A stretch of 64,000 nt of DNA, taken from JADJWR01 sp963847675. Its GTDB lineage: Bacteria; Pseudomonadota; Gammaproteobacteria; Burkholderiales; Burkholderiaceae_F. Each line of letters begins with the position of its first letter. Position 1 is the first letter of the stretch. The DNA is taken from contig CAWKAP010000008.1 of the NCBI GenBank assembly GCA_963847675.1, positions 496,001-560,000 of the forward strand, given 5' to 3'. The notes under the pieces are model-generated. The model searched no databases and was not told the DNA's origin. It saw only the letters and a list, made by a program, of their open reading frames with translations. Positions 42,078-50,546 of the stretch are shown here, piece after piece. Made by a program: the position numbers and the translations under genes.

Positions 42078-43007
42078 TCACTTCGACGGATCGACTTTGG
42101 TCCACGTCGCGTCCGGATCGAAGCGCGCGATCGCCGCGGCGCGGGCCGCGGTATTCGGGCCGAGGTCCTTCTCGTACACGACCCCGTCGTGGCTGACCAT
42201 GAACGTCATCACGCCGGTATCGCCATATCCGACGGGCCAGGCCACGGCGGCAAATCCGCCGATCTTCTTGCCGCGCACGGTGTACTCATAGGCGCCGCCC
42301 GGCGCGTTCTTGCCCTGCGCGTTCAGCAGCTTGTAGCGATACCCGTAGTAGCCGGCATCGGCCCCGCCGCCGCCGGCCTTCGCCGCGGCGAACGTCGGCC
42401 CGAGCGGGCTCGGCGCCTCGCCCGTTTTGGTGGGCCAGTACAGCCCGTCCTGCTTGCCCCGGGAGCTTTCGAACCTGCCGGCGTACTCGCGCACGCCGTT
42501 GCCGTTGCGATCGAACATCGCGTATTCCTTCTGCGCATCGTAGATCGCCAGCATCACCTGCATCACCGCCAGTTCGTTGCGGCCGATGCGTCGGATGCGA
42601 ATCTCGTCGGCACCGGCCCGTGCGTCGAAGCGCCAGCCCTGCGTCGTCCTGACTATCGGGATCGGCATCGTCCAACCGTCATCGCCCACCACGATGGCGG
42701 CCTTGGCGTCGCCCTCCGTCTTCACCGCATGCGCCTTCGCCCATGCTGCAAGGAAACGAAGGCGTATGGCGTCGCTGGCCGGTGGAATGAACCGGCGATA
42801 GTCGGCACCGAGCAGCGCCTTCATCGCCTCGTCGTCGCTGGTGGCAAGCGCATCGCCGAACGCGTCCATCGCCGCTTCCGGCGTGGCAAACGCCTTCTGC
42901 TGCGCGTACGCGGCCGGCGCCAACGTGAGGCAAAGCACCAGCGCGCCGGCGAGACCTGCCAGGCGGATCACCGCCCCGCGGCGTTTCGAGTTCTTCGTGA
43001 TTTGCAT
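42078..43007 (-). CDS. DUF2950 family periplasmic protein, second copy
   Basis: A 309-residue protein with a signal peptide (GLAGALVLCLTLAPAAYAQQ). The DUF2950 pattern is complete: AFATPEAAMDAFGDALA, DGLYWPTKTGEAPSPLGP, YGYRYKLLNAQGKNAPGGAY, KIGGFAAVAWPVGYGDTGVM and VVYEKDLGPNTAARA. It resembles the protein at 8933-9898 along its whole length but with clear divergence, which suggests an old duplication or separate acquisition. The DUF3300 gene ends 12 bp upstream, in the same order as the first pair. Confidence 0.9.
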   Translation of the reverse strand: MQITKNSKRRGAVIRLAGLAGALVLCLTLAPAAYAQQKAFATPEAAMDAFGDALATSDDEAMKALLGADYRRFIPPASDAIRLRFLAAWAKAHAVKTEGDAKAAIVVGDDGWTMPIPIVRTTQGWRFDARAGADEIRIRRIGRNELAVMQVMLAIYDAQKEYAMFDRNGNGVREYAGRFESSRGKQDGLYWPTKTGEAPSPLGPTFAAAKAGGGGADAGYYGYRYKLLNAQGKNAPGGAYEYTVRGKKIGGFAAVAWPVGYGDTGVMTFMVSHDGVVYEKDLGPNTAARAAAIARFDPDATWTKVDPSK

Positions 43008-43019
43008 TTTCGAGTCCCC

Positions 43020-44345
43020 CTAGCGCCGCCTGCCACCACCGCCGCCGCGACCGCCGCCGCCGCGCGGAGCGGGCGCGGGCCGTGCCGCGGGCCGCGCCGA
43101 AGGGCTGGGCCGCATGGACGCACCACCGCTGAAGCCGCCACCGCCACGGTGGGAGGTCATCGAACTGTTGCTGGCGCTGCCACGATTGAAGTCGCGCTGC
43201 GAAGCGCCGCCACTGCCGACACCGGAAAAGGCGTTATCGCGGCTGGCAGCACCTCGATCGATGCCTGCAGAGCGATCGGAAATACCGGCACTGCGGTCGG
43301 CGGCGCCGCCCCGATCGCCGGGTCGATCGCCCGCACGGTCGCTGGGTCGTGCGCCGGCCCGATCGCCCGCGCGGTCGCCGGGGCGCGCACCCGCGCGATC
43401 CCCGGCGCGGTCGGCCGCACCGCCATCACGACCGCGGTAATCCTGGCGCCCGCCAGCCCCCGGCACGTCCCGGCCGTACTTCTGCCGGCTGGCGTTGTCG
43501 CGGTAAGCCACGCCCTGTCGGTGCGACTTGTTGTGCTCCCACCGGTTGCCGCTGCCGACCCGGTCGCGGTTGAAGTTGCGGTCGATGTTGGTCGCCCGGT
43601 TGACGTTGATGTTGACGTCGCCGCGGCCCCAGTTGCAGCCACCGAAGATTGCCCCTGCAGCGAAGCCCCAGGCGACACCCCAGGCGAAGGCGCCTCCGTA
43701 CCAGCCGCCGGGGTAGTAGATGGGCGAAGGCGGCCAGAAGTACGGCGGATAGCCCGGATAGCCCCAGACGCCGTAGACGACGGTCGGGTTGTACGAGGGC
43801 ACGTAGATCACGTCCGGCTTCGCCGGCTCGATGACGATCACCGTCTGCTGCGCCTGCTGCTCGACGACGACCTTCTGCTGCTCGGTGGACTTGAGGTTGC
43901 CCTCGGTCTGCGCCTTGGTGCGCAGCCGCTGCACGGCGTCGAGCACCGCCTTCTGGTCGGCAAGGAAGGCGTCGCCGAGCTTCTGCGTCCAGTCGATCTT
44001 CTGATCCATCGGCTCGAGGACCTGCGGGAACGCCACCAGCGACTTGACGCTGACGTCCCACGTCTGATCGGCCACCGCCTTGACCGCGTCGTCGCCCTTG
44101 ACGTTCGGATTGGCCTTCTGCCAGCGCGCGGCCTGCACGACCTCCAGCGGATAGGTCGAGGCCATCAGCACCTGAGACAGCAGGTCGTCCGGATAAAGCG
44201 CGATCGGCGCCACCAGCGCCTCGATCTCCTCGGGTTTGAACGGCTGCGGCTCGTTCTGCGCGCGCGCAATGCCGCTGACAACCACCGAGACCGCAACCAG
44301 CATCACCAGGACGCGCCTGAAGAGAAGATTGCCCCACCATTTCAT
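43020..44345 (-). CDS. DUF3300 domain protein, second copy
   Basis: A 441-residue exported protein, intact frame. ATG 44345 is chosen over an upstream start as it opens a membrane/signal segment (LVMLVAVSVVVSGIARAQ). DUF3300 core: FKPEEIEALVAPIALYPDDL, STYPLEVVQAARWQKANPN, PQVLEPMDQKIDWTQKLGDA, DVIYVPSYNPTVVYG. A Trp/Tyr/Gly-rich membrane-like stretch, the NINVNRATNIDRNFNRDR segment and Gly/Arg-rich tail match the first copy's stitched reading, confirming how that broken gene should be read. A DRAGDRAGARPGDRAGDRAG-type tandem repeat occupies residues near 310-350. The 306-bp gap to the DASS gene contains no gene. Confidence 0.9.
   Translation of the reverse strand: MKWWGNLLFRRVLVMLVAVSVVVSGIARAQNEPQPFKPEEIEALVAPIALYPDDLLSQVLMASTYPLEVVQAARWQKANPNVKGDDAVKAVADQTWDVSVKSLVAFPQVLEPMDQKIDWTQKLGDAFLADQKAVLDAVQRLRTKAQTEGNLKSTEQQKVVVEQQAQQTVIVIEPAKPDVIYVPSYNPTVVYGVWGYPGYPPYFWPPSPIYYPGGWYGGAFAWGVAWGFAAGAIFGGCNWGRGDVNINVNRATNIDRNFNRDRVGSGNRWEHNKSHRQGVAYRDNASRQKYGRDVPGAGGRQDYRGRDGGAADRAGDRAGARPGDRAGDRAGARPSDRAGDRPGDRGGAADRSAGISDRSAGIDRGAASRDNAFSGVGSGGASQRDFNRGSASNSSMTSHRGGGGFSGGASMRPSPSARPAARPAPAPRGGGGRGGGGGRRR
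43309..43420 (-). repeat. In-frame tandem repeat in the DUF3300 tail
   Basis: Short units encoding DRAGDR/DRPGDR/ARPGDR blocks (GATCGCCCGCGCGGTCGCC-like on the plus strand) recur about eight to ten times. Such repeats can expand or contract by slippage; copy number between strains would vary if so. Confidence 0.7.
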
Positions 44346-44651
44346 GAGTAACCCCTTTTCGCCATGCGAAGCGGTGCCGATATGCAGGCGCCGAGCGAGC
44401 GATCTTAACGGCACTTCCCGCCCCGCCATGACTCCTGCCGGAGGCCTCGCCGGGCGCCAGAACGCCCGCTACTCGCGACGCCGACGACGCTCACCCGGTG
44501 TCCGCGCAACATGGTCTCGCCGCTGCGACCCGGAGACAACTTCTGACCTAGGGCACGAACTCTGCGCACCGACCGAGGACAATCAACGTCGCTGCAAAGG
44601 CGCTGCCGTCGCAGCGCAGGTTTCTTCTTCGTTGTTCCATCGGAGGTCACC

Positions 44652-46170
44652 ATGGCAAACGCGCTCACCGAACGTGGCGCAGCCGCCCCTGGGACCCCAA
44701 CCGCCCAGAAGGCGGCGCATGGGTTCCCGTGGAAGGCTCTGTTGCCGGTCATCGTTGCCGGCGTCATCGCACTCATCCCCCCGCCCGAAGGACTGGCGCA
44801 GCACGCCTGGTACTTCTTCGCGATCTTTGCCGGCGTCATCGTCGGCCTGATGGTCGAGCCGCTGCCGGGCGCGGCGATCGGGCTGATCGGCGTCGTGCTC
44901 GTCACCGTGCTTTCGCCGTACGTGCTGTTTTCGCCGGCTGAACTGGCCAAGGACGGGTTCAAGGCGGCCAACGCGTCGCTTGCCTGGGCGCTGTCCGGCT
45001 TCTCGAACACGGTGGTGTGGCTGATATTCGCCGCCTTCATGTTCGCGCTCGGCTACGAGAAGAGCGGGCTGGGCAAGCGCATCGCGCTGGTGCTGGTCAA
45101 GGCGATGGGCAGGCGCACACTCAGCCTGGGTTACGCAGTGACCATCGCCGACGTCCTGCTGGCACCTTTCACGCCCTCGAACACCGCGCGCAGCGGCGGC
45201 ACCATTTACCCGGTGATCCGCAACCTGCCGGCGCTGTACGACAGCAAGCCGAACGACCCGTCGTCGCGGAAGATCGGCGGTTACCTGATGTGGACGGCGG
45301 TCGCGGCAACGACGATCACCAGTTCGATGTTCGTGACCGGCATGGCGCCGAACCTGCTGGCCACCGAGATGGCCAACAAGACGGCCGGCGTGGCGATCAG
45401 CTGGACCGACTGGTTCGTCGCCTTCGCGCCGGTGGGCATCGCGCTGCTGCTGCTGCTGCCGCTGGTGGTGTATTTGGTTTATCCGCCGGAAGTGAAGAGC
45501 GGCGACGAGGTCCCGAAGTGGGCCGGGGCCGAACTGGCCAAGCTCGGCGGGCTGACGCTGCGCGAGATCGAGCTGGCGGTGCTGGTGCTCATCGCGCTGG
45601 CGCTGTGGATTTTCGGCGGCGCGGTAATCAATGCGACGACCGTCGCCATGGCGGTGATCGTGCTGATGGTCGTGCTGCGCGTGGTCAACTGGGACGACAT
45701 CCTCGCCAACAAGGCGGCCTGGAACACGCTGGTGTGGTTCGCCACGCTGGTCGCGCTGGCCGGCGGCCTGAGCAAGGTCGGCTTCGTGAAGTGGTTCGCC
45801 GACACGGTGGGCGGGCAGATGGCCGGCTTCTCGCCGATGGTGGCCATGCTGCTGCTGGTGGCGGTGTTCTTCTTCACCCACTACCTGTTCGCGAGCATCA
45901 CCGCGCACGTGACGGCCATGCTGCCGGTGATGCTGGCGGTCGGCATGGGCGTGCCCGGACATGGACATGCGCATGTTCGCGCTGCTGCTGGTGATGACGC
46001 TCGGCATCATGGGCATCCTCACGCCGTACGCGACCGGGCCGAGTCCCGTGTACTACGGCAGCGGCTACATCCCGGCCCGGGACTACTGGCGGCTGGGCGC
46101 GATCTTCGGCGTGCTCTTCTTCGTCGCGCTGATCGTGATCGGCGTGCCGTGGCTGATGATGCTGACCTGA
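44652..46170 (+). CDS. DASS/SLC13-type anion:sodium symporter (one frame break)
   Basis: A protein of about 506 residues with 11-12 helices. GGAGG lies upstream of ATG 44652. VWLIFAAFMFALGYEKSGLG, APFTPSNTARSGGTIYPVI (an SNT motif) and ITSSMFVTGMAPNLLA are diagnostic of the divalent anion:Na+ symporter family (CitT/TtdT branch). A +1 shift near 45956 separates MLAVGMGVP from DMRMFALLLVMTLGIMG; the second part holds LTPYATGPSPVYYGSGYI. It likely imports a di- or tricarboxylate. A strong terminator follows at 46212-46240. Confidence 0.87.
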
Positions 46171-46211
46171 TCTGATGACCGCCGCGCTCCCCCGCGGCGG
46201 CTGCGGAGCGG

Positions 46212-46240
46212 ACAGCGGCGCAGCGATGCGCCGCTGTTTT
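46212..46240 (+). terminator. Rho-independent terminator after the DASS gene
   Basis: A perfect 10-bp stem ACAGCGGCGC (46212-46221) / GCGCCGCTGT (46228-46237) with loop AGCGAT is followed by TTT. A second GC-only hairpin (CCGCCGCG/CGCGGCGG, 46179-46200) lies just before. It separates the DASS gene from the convergent toxin gene. Confidence 0.8.
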
Positions 46241-46274
46241 GCATTCCTGCCTCGGCGAGTTGCCCCGTCGCGGC

Positions 46275-46604
46275 CTATGAGACTTCGATCAGCGGCTCGC
46301 CCCGTTCAAGCGCAGCCTCAAGTTGCGGCCAAACTGCCTCGAGGTGTGAGAACAGCGCAGCCCGCCGCGTATTCCCGAGACGAATCCAGACCACCTGCGG
46401 GCCACGGTCGCTGACGCTGCGGCGACGCGCGAAGTCCTCGTCCTTGCTTACCACGACATATTTCAATGCAATGGCCTCGCGCCAGATATCCGTGTCGGCC
46501 CTCGAGACCTCGCCGGTTTCGCCGACGTGATCGGCCGCGTGACCGCGGTTCCTGAGCCAGGCCGCGAGCGCCGGAGGAAGGTTGGCGTCGACCAGGAACC
46601 GCAC
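46275..46604 (-). CDS. DUF5615 PIN-like toxin
   Basis: A 109-residue protein beginning MRFLVDANLPPALAAWLRNR, with WREAIALKYVVVSKDEDFAR and VVWIRLGNTRRAALF. This is the DUF5615 PIN-like domain, whose acidic residues (VDANLP, SKDEDF) resemble the nuclease site of VapC-type toxins. It lies 11 bp after a DUF433 gene, the standard partner. Role: RNase-like toxin of a type II module, inferred from the pair. Confidence 0.88.
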   Translation of the reverse strand: MRFLVDANLPPALAAWLRNRGHAADHVGETGEVSRADTDIWREAIALKYVVVSKDEDFARRRSVSDRGPQVVWIRLGNTRRAALFSHLEAVWPQLEAALERGEPLIEVS

Positions 46605-46615
46605 GGCGGCCAGCT

Positions 46616-46849
46616 TCAGGCGGCATGCAGGACCGGGTGATCGAGCTGGGCAGCGGCGTACTGAAGCACCGCGACGATGTCCTCACGCTCCAGATACGGA
46701 TAGTCGGTGAGAATTTCTTCTGTCGAAGCGCCGCTGGCGAGCAGGTCCAGAACATCCTTGACACGCACGCGTAGACCACGAATGCAGGGACGACCGCCGC
46801 AGATCTCCGCGTCTGTCGTAATGCGATGCAACTGGCTGCCTGCGTTCAT
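46616..46849 (-). CDS. DUF433 antitoxin
   Basis: A 77-residue protein: HRITTDAEICGGRPCIRGLR followed by VRVKDVLDLLASGASTEEIL and YPYLEREDIVAVLQYAAAQ, the DUF433 winged-helix signature. It precedes the DUF5615 gene, so it should bind the toxin and its own promoter. The pair marks the edge of the arsenic region and may be a sign of past mobility. Confidence 0.88.
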   Translation of the reverse strand: MNAGSQLHRITTDAEICGGRPCIRGLRVRVKDVLDLLASGASTEEILTDYPYLEREDIVAVLQYAAAQLDHPVLHAA

Positions 46850-47001
46850 GGAAGACCTCGTGTTCGGGATCACAGTCTGCCGACCGAGGTCGATCGTTGC
46901 AAGCCTGCTGCGACAGATGCGGAAGGTCCGCTCTCCGGCGTAGGCCGGGGACAAGCTCAAACCACCGACAACCTGGACCCGGCCTGCGTCCGGACGACGC
47001 A

Positions 47002-48072
47002 CTACGCCGCGCCGCGCTCGTACCAGCCGCGGCTGGCGTTGACCACGCGCACGACGAGCAGCATCACCGGCACTTCGATCAGCACGCCCACCACGGTCGC
47101 CAGCGCGGCACCGGAGTCGAAGCCGAACAGGCTGATCGCGGCGGCCACGGCGAGTTCGAAGAAATTCGACGCGCCGATCAATGCCGAGGGGCAGGCGACC
47201 GAATGTTTTTCGCCGACCGCGCGGTTGGCGAGATAGGCCAGGCCCGAGTTGAAGAAGACCTGGATCAGGATCGGCACGGCGAGGATCGCGATCACCAGCG
47301 GCTGGCGCAGAATCTGCTCGCCCTGGAAGGCGAACAGCAGCACCAGCGTGACGAGCAGCGCGGCGACCGACCACGGGCCGATACGGCCGAGCAGCGCATC
47401 GAGTGCCGGCTGGCCGCCGCGCGCCAGCACGCGCGAGCGGATCAGCTGCGCGACGATCACCGGAACGACGATGTACAGCCCCACCGACGTGAGCAGCGTG
47501 TCCCACGGCACGCTGATCGAGGCCACGCCCAGCAGCAGCGCGACGATCGGCGCGAAGGCAAAGATCATGATCGTGTCGTTCAGCGCCACCTGGGTCAGCG
47601 TGAAGTACGGGTCGCCGCCGGTGAGCCGGCTCCAGACGAACACCATCGCGGTGCAGGGCGCGGCCGCGAGCAGGATCAGCCCGGCGATGTAGCTGTCGAG
47701 CTGATCGGCGGGCAGCCAGGGCGCGAACACGTGGCGGATGAAGATCCACGCCAGAGCCGCCATCGAGAAGGGCTTGACGAGCCAGTTGACTGCCAGCGTG
47801 ACGCCGATGCCGCGCACGTGGTCACGCACCTGCCCCAACGCGCCGAAGTCGATCTTCAGCAGCATCGGGATGATCATCACCCAGATCAGCACGCCGACCG
47901 GCAGGTTGACCTGCGCGAACTCCATGCGGCCGATCGCCTGCACCTGCGCCGGGAACACCTGCCCGAGCGCGATGCCGGCGACGATGCACAGCGCCACCCA
48001 CACCGTGAGGTAGCGCTCGAAAACACTCATCGCGGCGGCGGGTCGCGCTGCCGCGGCGGCCGATGTGCTCAT
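47002..48072 (-). CDS. acr3: Arsenite efflux permease Acr3
   Basis: A 356-residue, 10-helix permease that exports arsenite. FERYLTVWVALCIVAGIALG is the usual first helix, VNLPVGVLIWVMIIPMLLKID follows, and ILLAAAPCTAMVFVWS contains the conserved, functionally needed cysteine of Acr3. The end PSALIGASNFFELAVAAAIS is also diagnostic. It lies downstream of arsC and arsR on the same strand and closes the detoxification operon. The end of the gene is 152 bp from the antitoxin start, with no gene between. Confidence 0.94.
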   Translation of the reverse strand: MSTSAAAAARPAAAMSVFERYLTVWVALCIVAGIALGQVFPAQVQAIGRMEFAQVNLPVGVLIWVMIIPMLLKIDFGALGQVRDHVRGIGVTLAVNWLVKPFSMAALAWIFIRHVFAPWLPADQLDSYIAGLILLAAAPCTAMVFVWSRLTGGDPYFTLTQVALNDTIMIFAFAPIVALLLGVASISVPWDTLLTSVGLYIVVPVIVAQLIRSRVLARGGQPALDALLGRIGPWSVAALLVTLVLLFAFQGEQILRQPLVIAILAVPILIQVFFNSGLAYLANRAVGEKHSVACPSALIGASNFFELAVAAAISLFGFDSGAALATVVGVLIEVPVMLLVVRVVNASRGWYERGAA

Positions 48073-48127
48073 CGAAGCTTCTTCTCGCTGCGCGCGAAGG
48101 GTCCGCGCTTCAGGACGCTCGGCCCGC

Positions 48128-48619
48128 TCATGACTTCCCGATCTCGTGCAGTCGCTCGGTCAGCGCCAGACGGTCGAGCTTGGTCAGCGGCAGGCTCAGA
48201 AACAACTGGATGCGAGCGGCGAGCGTGCTGTAGGCGCGGAAGAACGCCTTGCGTCTGGTCTCGTCGTCGCCCTCGACCGCCGCGGGATCCTCGACGCCCC
48301 AGTGCGCGGTGATCGGCTGCCCCGGCCAGATCGGACAGACTTCGCCGGCGGCTGAATCGCATACGGTGAAGACGAAGTCGAGTTCCGGCGCGCCGGGCGC
48401 AGCGAACTCGTCCCAGCTCTTGCTGCGCAGCCCGTCGGTGGGCAGGCGGTTCTTCTTCAGCAGTTCGATGGCGAACGGGTTGACCTTGCCGGTCGGGTGT
48501 GAGCCGGCGCTGTATGCCCTGAAGCGCGGCGCTCCCATCGCGTTCATCATCACCTCGCTCATGATCGAGCGGGCCGAGTTGCCGGTGCACAGAAACAGCA
48601 CGTTGAACGGGCGATCCAT
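48128..48619 (-). CDS. arsC: Arsenate reductase, thioredoxin-coupled (LMW-PTP type)
   Basis: A 163-residue cytoplasmic enzyme reducing arsenate to arsenite. The P-loop is C11-TGNSA-R17-S, and the redox cysteines C87 and C95 lie in FTVCDSAAGEVCPIWPG, giving the three-cysteine cascade of pI258-type ArsC that is recycled by thioredoxin. WGVEDPAAVEG carries the general-acid Asp. It is 55 bp upstream of acr3 and 12 bp after the ArsI-like gene. In contrast to ArrA this is the detoxification enzyme. Confidence 0.94.
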   Translation of the reverse strand: MDRPFNVLFLCTGNSARSIMSEVMMNAMGAPRFRAYSAGSHPTGKVNPFAIELLKKNRLPTDGLRSKSWDEFAAPGAPELDFVFTVCDSAAGEVCPIWPGQPITAHWGVEDPAAVEGDDETRRKAFFRAYSTLAARIQLFLSLPLTKLDRLALTERLHEIGKS

Positions 48620-48631
48620 CGGCGGGCGCCC

Positions 48632-49102
48632 CTAGCCGCAGCACGCGGACGACTTCGCCGCCTTGATCTCGATCTTCGCCGCCCTGGGCCGCGGCGCGCA
48701 GCAAGCAGCGTCCTGATCCGCAGCCGCATCGTTGAAAGTCGGCACCGAGCCGAGCGTGTGAAAGGTCTCCCAGGCGATGCCGGCCGGGTCGGTGACCCAG
48801 ACCTTGTTCGAGCGCGCGTAGCAGCAGGCGACCTCCGTCTCGGTCTTCGTCGCCATGTCCGCCCGGCGCAGCCTGGCTTCGAGCTGCCCCAGCTCGGCGT
48901 CGGAGTCAGCCTGCAGGCCGAGGTGGTCGACGCCGGCCCTGCCGCCGCGGTTCGAAATGGCGAAATTGACGCGCGGATCGTCGAGCATCCACTTGGCGTA
49001 GTCGTCTTTGACCACGGCCGGCTCGGCGCCGAACAGCGCCGAATAAAAGCGGATGCTGGCGGCGAGATCCTCGACCGCGACGTGGACGTGAAATCGCTTC
49101 AT
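48632..49102 (-). CDS. ArsI/CadI-like glyoxalase-family protein
   Basis: A 156-residue protein starting at ATG 49102 with AAGGAG 6 bp upstream. FHVHVAVEDLAASIRFYSAL and VDHLGLQADSDAEL are the vicinal-oxygen-chelate metal sites (His near residues 5-7 and about 60), and the pair CC in VACCYARSNKVWVTDPAG, with the later Glu in AWETFHTLG, matches ArsI, the C-As bond lyase of trivalent organoarsenicals. The last 30 residues add four more cysteines (ACCAPRP and SSACCG), an unusual extra thiol tail. ArsI and CadI cannot be separated with certainty by eye; gene context favours arsenic. Confidence 0.85.
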   Translation of the reverse strand: MKRFHVHVAVEDLAASIRFYSALFGAEPAVVKDDYAKWMLDDPRVNFAISNRGGRAGVDHLGLQADSDAELGQLEARLRRADMATKTETEVACCYARSNKVWVTDPAGIAWETFHTLGSVPTFNDAAADQDAACCAPRPRAAKIEIKAAKSSACCG

Positions 49103-49480
49103 GCCTTGCTCCTTTTCGCCTTGGCGGAGATTCGCGACTTTCGTACTGCGTTGACCGGCTTGCAGGCGACGACCGGCGCGCAAGCGGGCCCGCAATCGGC
49201 CGCGCAACAGTTCTCAGTGAGGAACGCCACCAGTTCATTCATCTCGTCGAAATTGGCGGCGTAAAAGACGAAGCGCCCCTCCTGCCGCGACGACAGCAGA
49301 CCGGCGTGCGCCAGTTCCTTCAGGTGAAAACTCAGCGTGGCCGGGGCAATGTCAAGCTGGCCGGCGATCTCCCCGGCGGCGAGGCCCGACGGCCCCTGCT
49401 GCACGAGCAGGCGGTACACGGCCAAGCCGCGTGTCCTGCGCGAGGGCGGCCAGCGCGGCGACGGCATCTTTCGTTTTCAT
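49099..49480 (-). CDS. arsR: ArsR-family As(III)-responsive repressor (one frame break)
   Basis: A repressor of about 126 residues. ATG 49480 reads MKTKDAVAALAALAQDTR; one inserted base near 49425 disturbs the frame before LAVYRLLVQQGPSGLAAGEI. The winged helix has IAPATLSFHLKELAHAGLLSSR and REGRFVFYA-like QEGRFVFYAANF. The tail LTENCCAADCGPAC holds vicinal cysteines suited to bind As(III), as in ArsR proteins with C-terminal sites. It overlaps the next gene by 4 bp. A palindromic AT-rich operator lies at 49482-49499, immediately before its start. Confidence 0.9.
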
Positions 49481-49481
49481 G

Positions 49482-49499
49482 ATTTGAATAATATCAAAT
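49482..49499 (-). promoter_or_regulatory. Probable ArsR operator
   Basis: ATTTGA-ATAATA-TCAAAT: two 6-bp inverted arms around a 6-bp spacer, one of the few AT-rich patches in this GC-rich DNA, ending 2 bp before the arsR start codon. ArsR-family operators commonly carry TTTGA/TCAAA arms. Binding would block arsR-arsI-arsC-acr3 expression. The site also lies after the arrABD genes, so it may separate the two transcripts. Confidence 0.7.
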
Positions 49500-49547
49500 T
49501 AATGGACGAACATCAGCACGCCTTCCGGAGTTCGCGAGCGGCCCGGA

Positions 49548-49772
49548 TCACACGGATCCGCCATACGGGTTACGCAGCGCGTCGACGAGTTCGTGCATCG
49601 CCTGGCGAACCTGCGCTTCGTCGCAGTCCATCAGCAGCGCATCTTCGAAGGCGTCCTGCGCGATCTGCCTGAGCTCGCGGTAGTTGTCGTTCAGGACCTT
49701 CAGCTTTTCGTGGCACGCCACCGGCGCGCCGGTCGGCCTGCGCCACACAGGAAGATCGGTCAGGTTGCTCAT
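49548..49772 (-). CDS. Small conserved protein next to the arr genes
   Basis: A 74-residue acidic, helical protein: SNLTDLPVWRRPTGAPVACH, then KLKVLNDNYRELRQIAQDAF and DALLMDCDEAQVRQAMHEL. ATG 49772 is preferred over the upstream in-frame ATG 49811 by its conserved look. The (E/D)DALLM(D/G)CDEAQVR pattern recalls small proteins beside other molybdoenzyme operons, but I cannot name a family. Two cysteines are present. It is 87 bp after the chaperone gene and is likely the last gene of the arr transcript. Confidence 0.65.
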   Translation of the reverse strand: MSNLTDLPVWRRPTGAPVACHEKLKVLNDNYRELRQIAQDAFEDALLMDCDEAQVRQAMHELVDALRNPYGGSV

Positions 49773-49859
49773 CGTGCCGCCCCACTGCTCAGTCCCGCCC
49801 GCGGCGTTCATCGTCAGGAAAGTCGGTGACTCCGAGGACGTATCGCGGCCATCCCGCCA

Positions 49860-50489
49860 TCAGCCGTCGCCTGCAGTCTCCCTGCGGACCACTTCTTCGG
49901 TCAGCAGCGCAAGTAGGCGGTAGAACTCCGTCTGCGCGCCGTCGCGCATGGCCGCCGTGAACCGGCCGGCCCACCGGCCCAGATGCTCGTCGAGGAACCG
50001 GCGCTGAAGCGCGGCCGCCTCGTCGAGCGCGCGGTCGTCCCGATTCACGTGTGCCTGCGCCTGCCGGAACAACAGCAAATAGAGGAATTCGAGTTCGGCC
50101 GCGACGTGGTCGGGCAGGTCGCGGAACGCTTCGTCGATCTCGAACCCGCCCTCGGCATAGAGCGCCTGCGCTGCCATCGTCGAGTCCTGCATCAGCGCCT
50201 TGCCGTCTTCGAGCCAGACCGAGCCGTAGGGCTGCGCCAGCGTCCCGACCGGACCGAGGAAAAGGCGCGTGTAGTCGACGAGCAGGGTTTCGAGATCGTC
50301 GGCGCCGAACGCCTCGCCGAGACGGCGCGCACGCTCCGCGAGGTTCGCATCGATGCGCGCCGCAACGTCGCACATCGAGCCAAACAGCGCCTCCTCGACG
50401 AATTCCGGCCCCGGCTGGTAGTAGCAGCCGGCCAGAAAGCGACAAAGATCGGCGCGCGCAGCAAGACGATCCGCAACCTCAGCGGACAT
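49860..50489 (-). CDS. TorD-family molybdoenzyme chaperone (probable ArrD)
   Basis: A 209-residue cytoplasmic chaperone. ATG 50489 is favoured over TTG 50492 since GGAGGA stands 4-8 bp upstream. RADLCRFLAGCYYQPGPEFV, DYTRLFLGPVGTLAQPYGSV and DHVAAELEFLYLLLFRQAQA are the TorD/DmsD hallmarks, including the E-x-D/A-H-x-A/G-E-L-like turn. Such proteins guard the twin-arginine leader and help insert the molybdenum cofactor. It lies 57 bp after arrB, so ArrA is its likely client. Confidence 0.9.
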   Translation of the reverse strand: MSAEVADRLAARADLCRFLAGCYYQPGPEFVEEALFGSMCDVAARIDANLAERARRLGEAFGADDLETLLVDYTRLFLGPVGTLAQPYGSVWLEDGKALMQDSTMAAQALYAEGGFEIDEAFRDLPDHVAAELEFLYLLLFRQAQAHVNRDDRALDEAAALQRRFLDEHLGRWAGRFTAAMRDGAQTEFYRLLALLTEEVVRRETAGDG

Positions 50490-50546
50490 CAATTCCTCCC
50501 GAAATGCGGGGCAGGCGGCGCCCGCCCCGAGATCGCAGCGAGCAGG

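Noticed and set aside
43309..43420. CRISPR-like repetition
   Set aside because: The units are short, contiguous, in frame with a Gly/Arg/Asp-rich protein tail and have no spacers.
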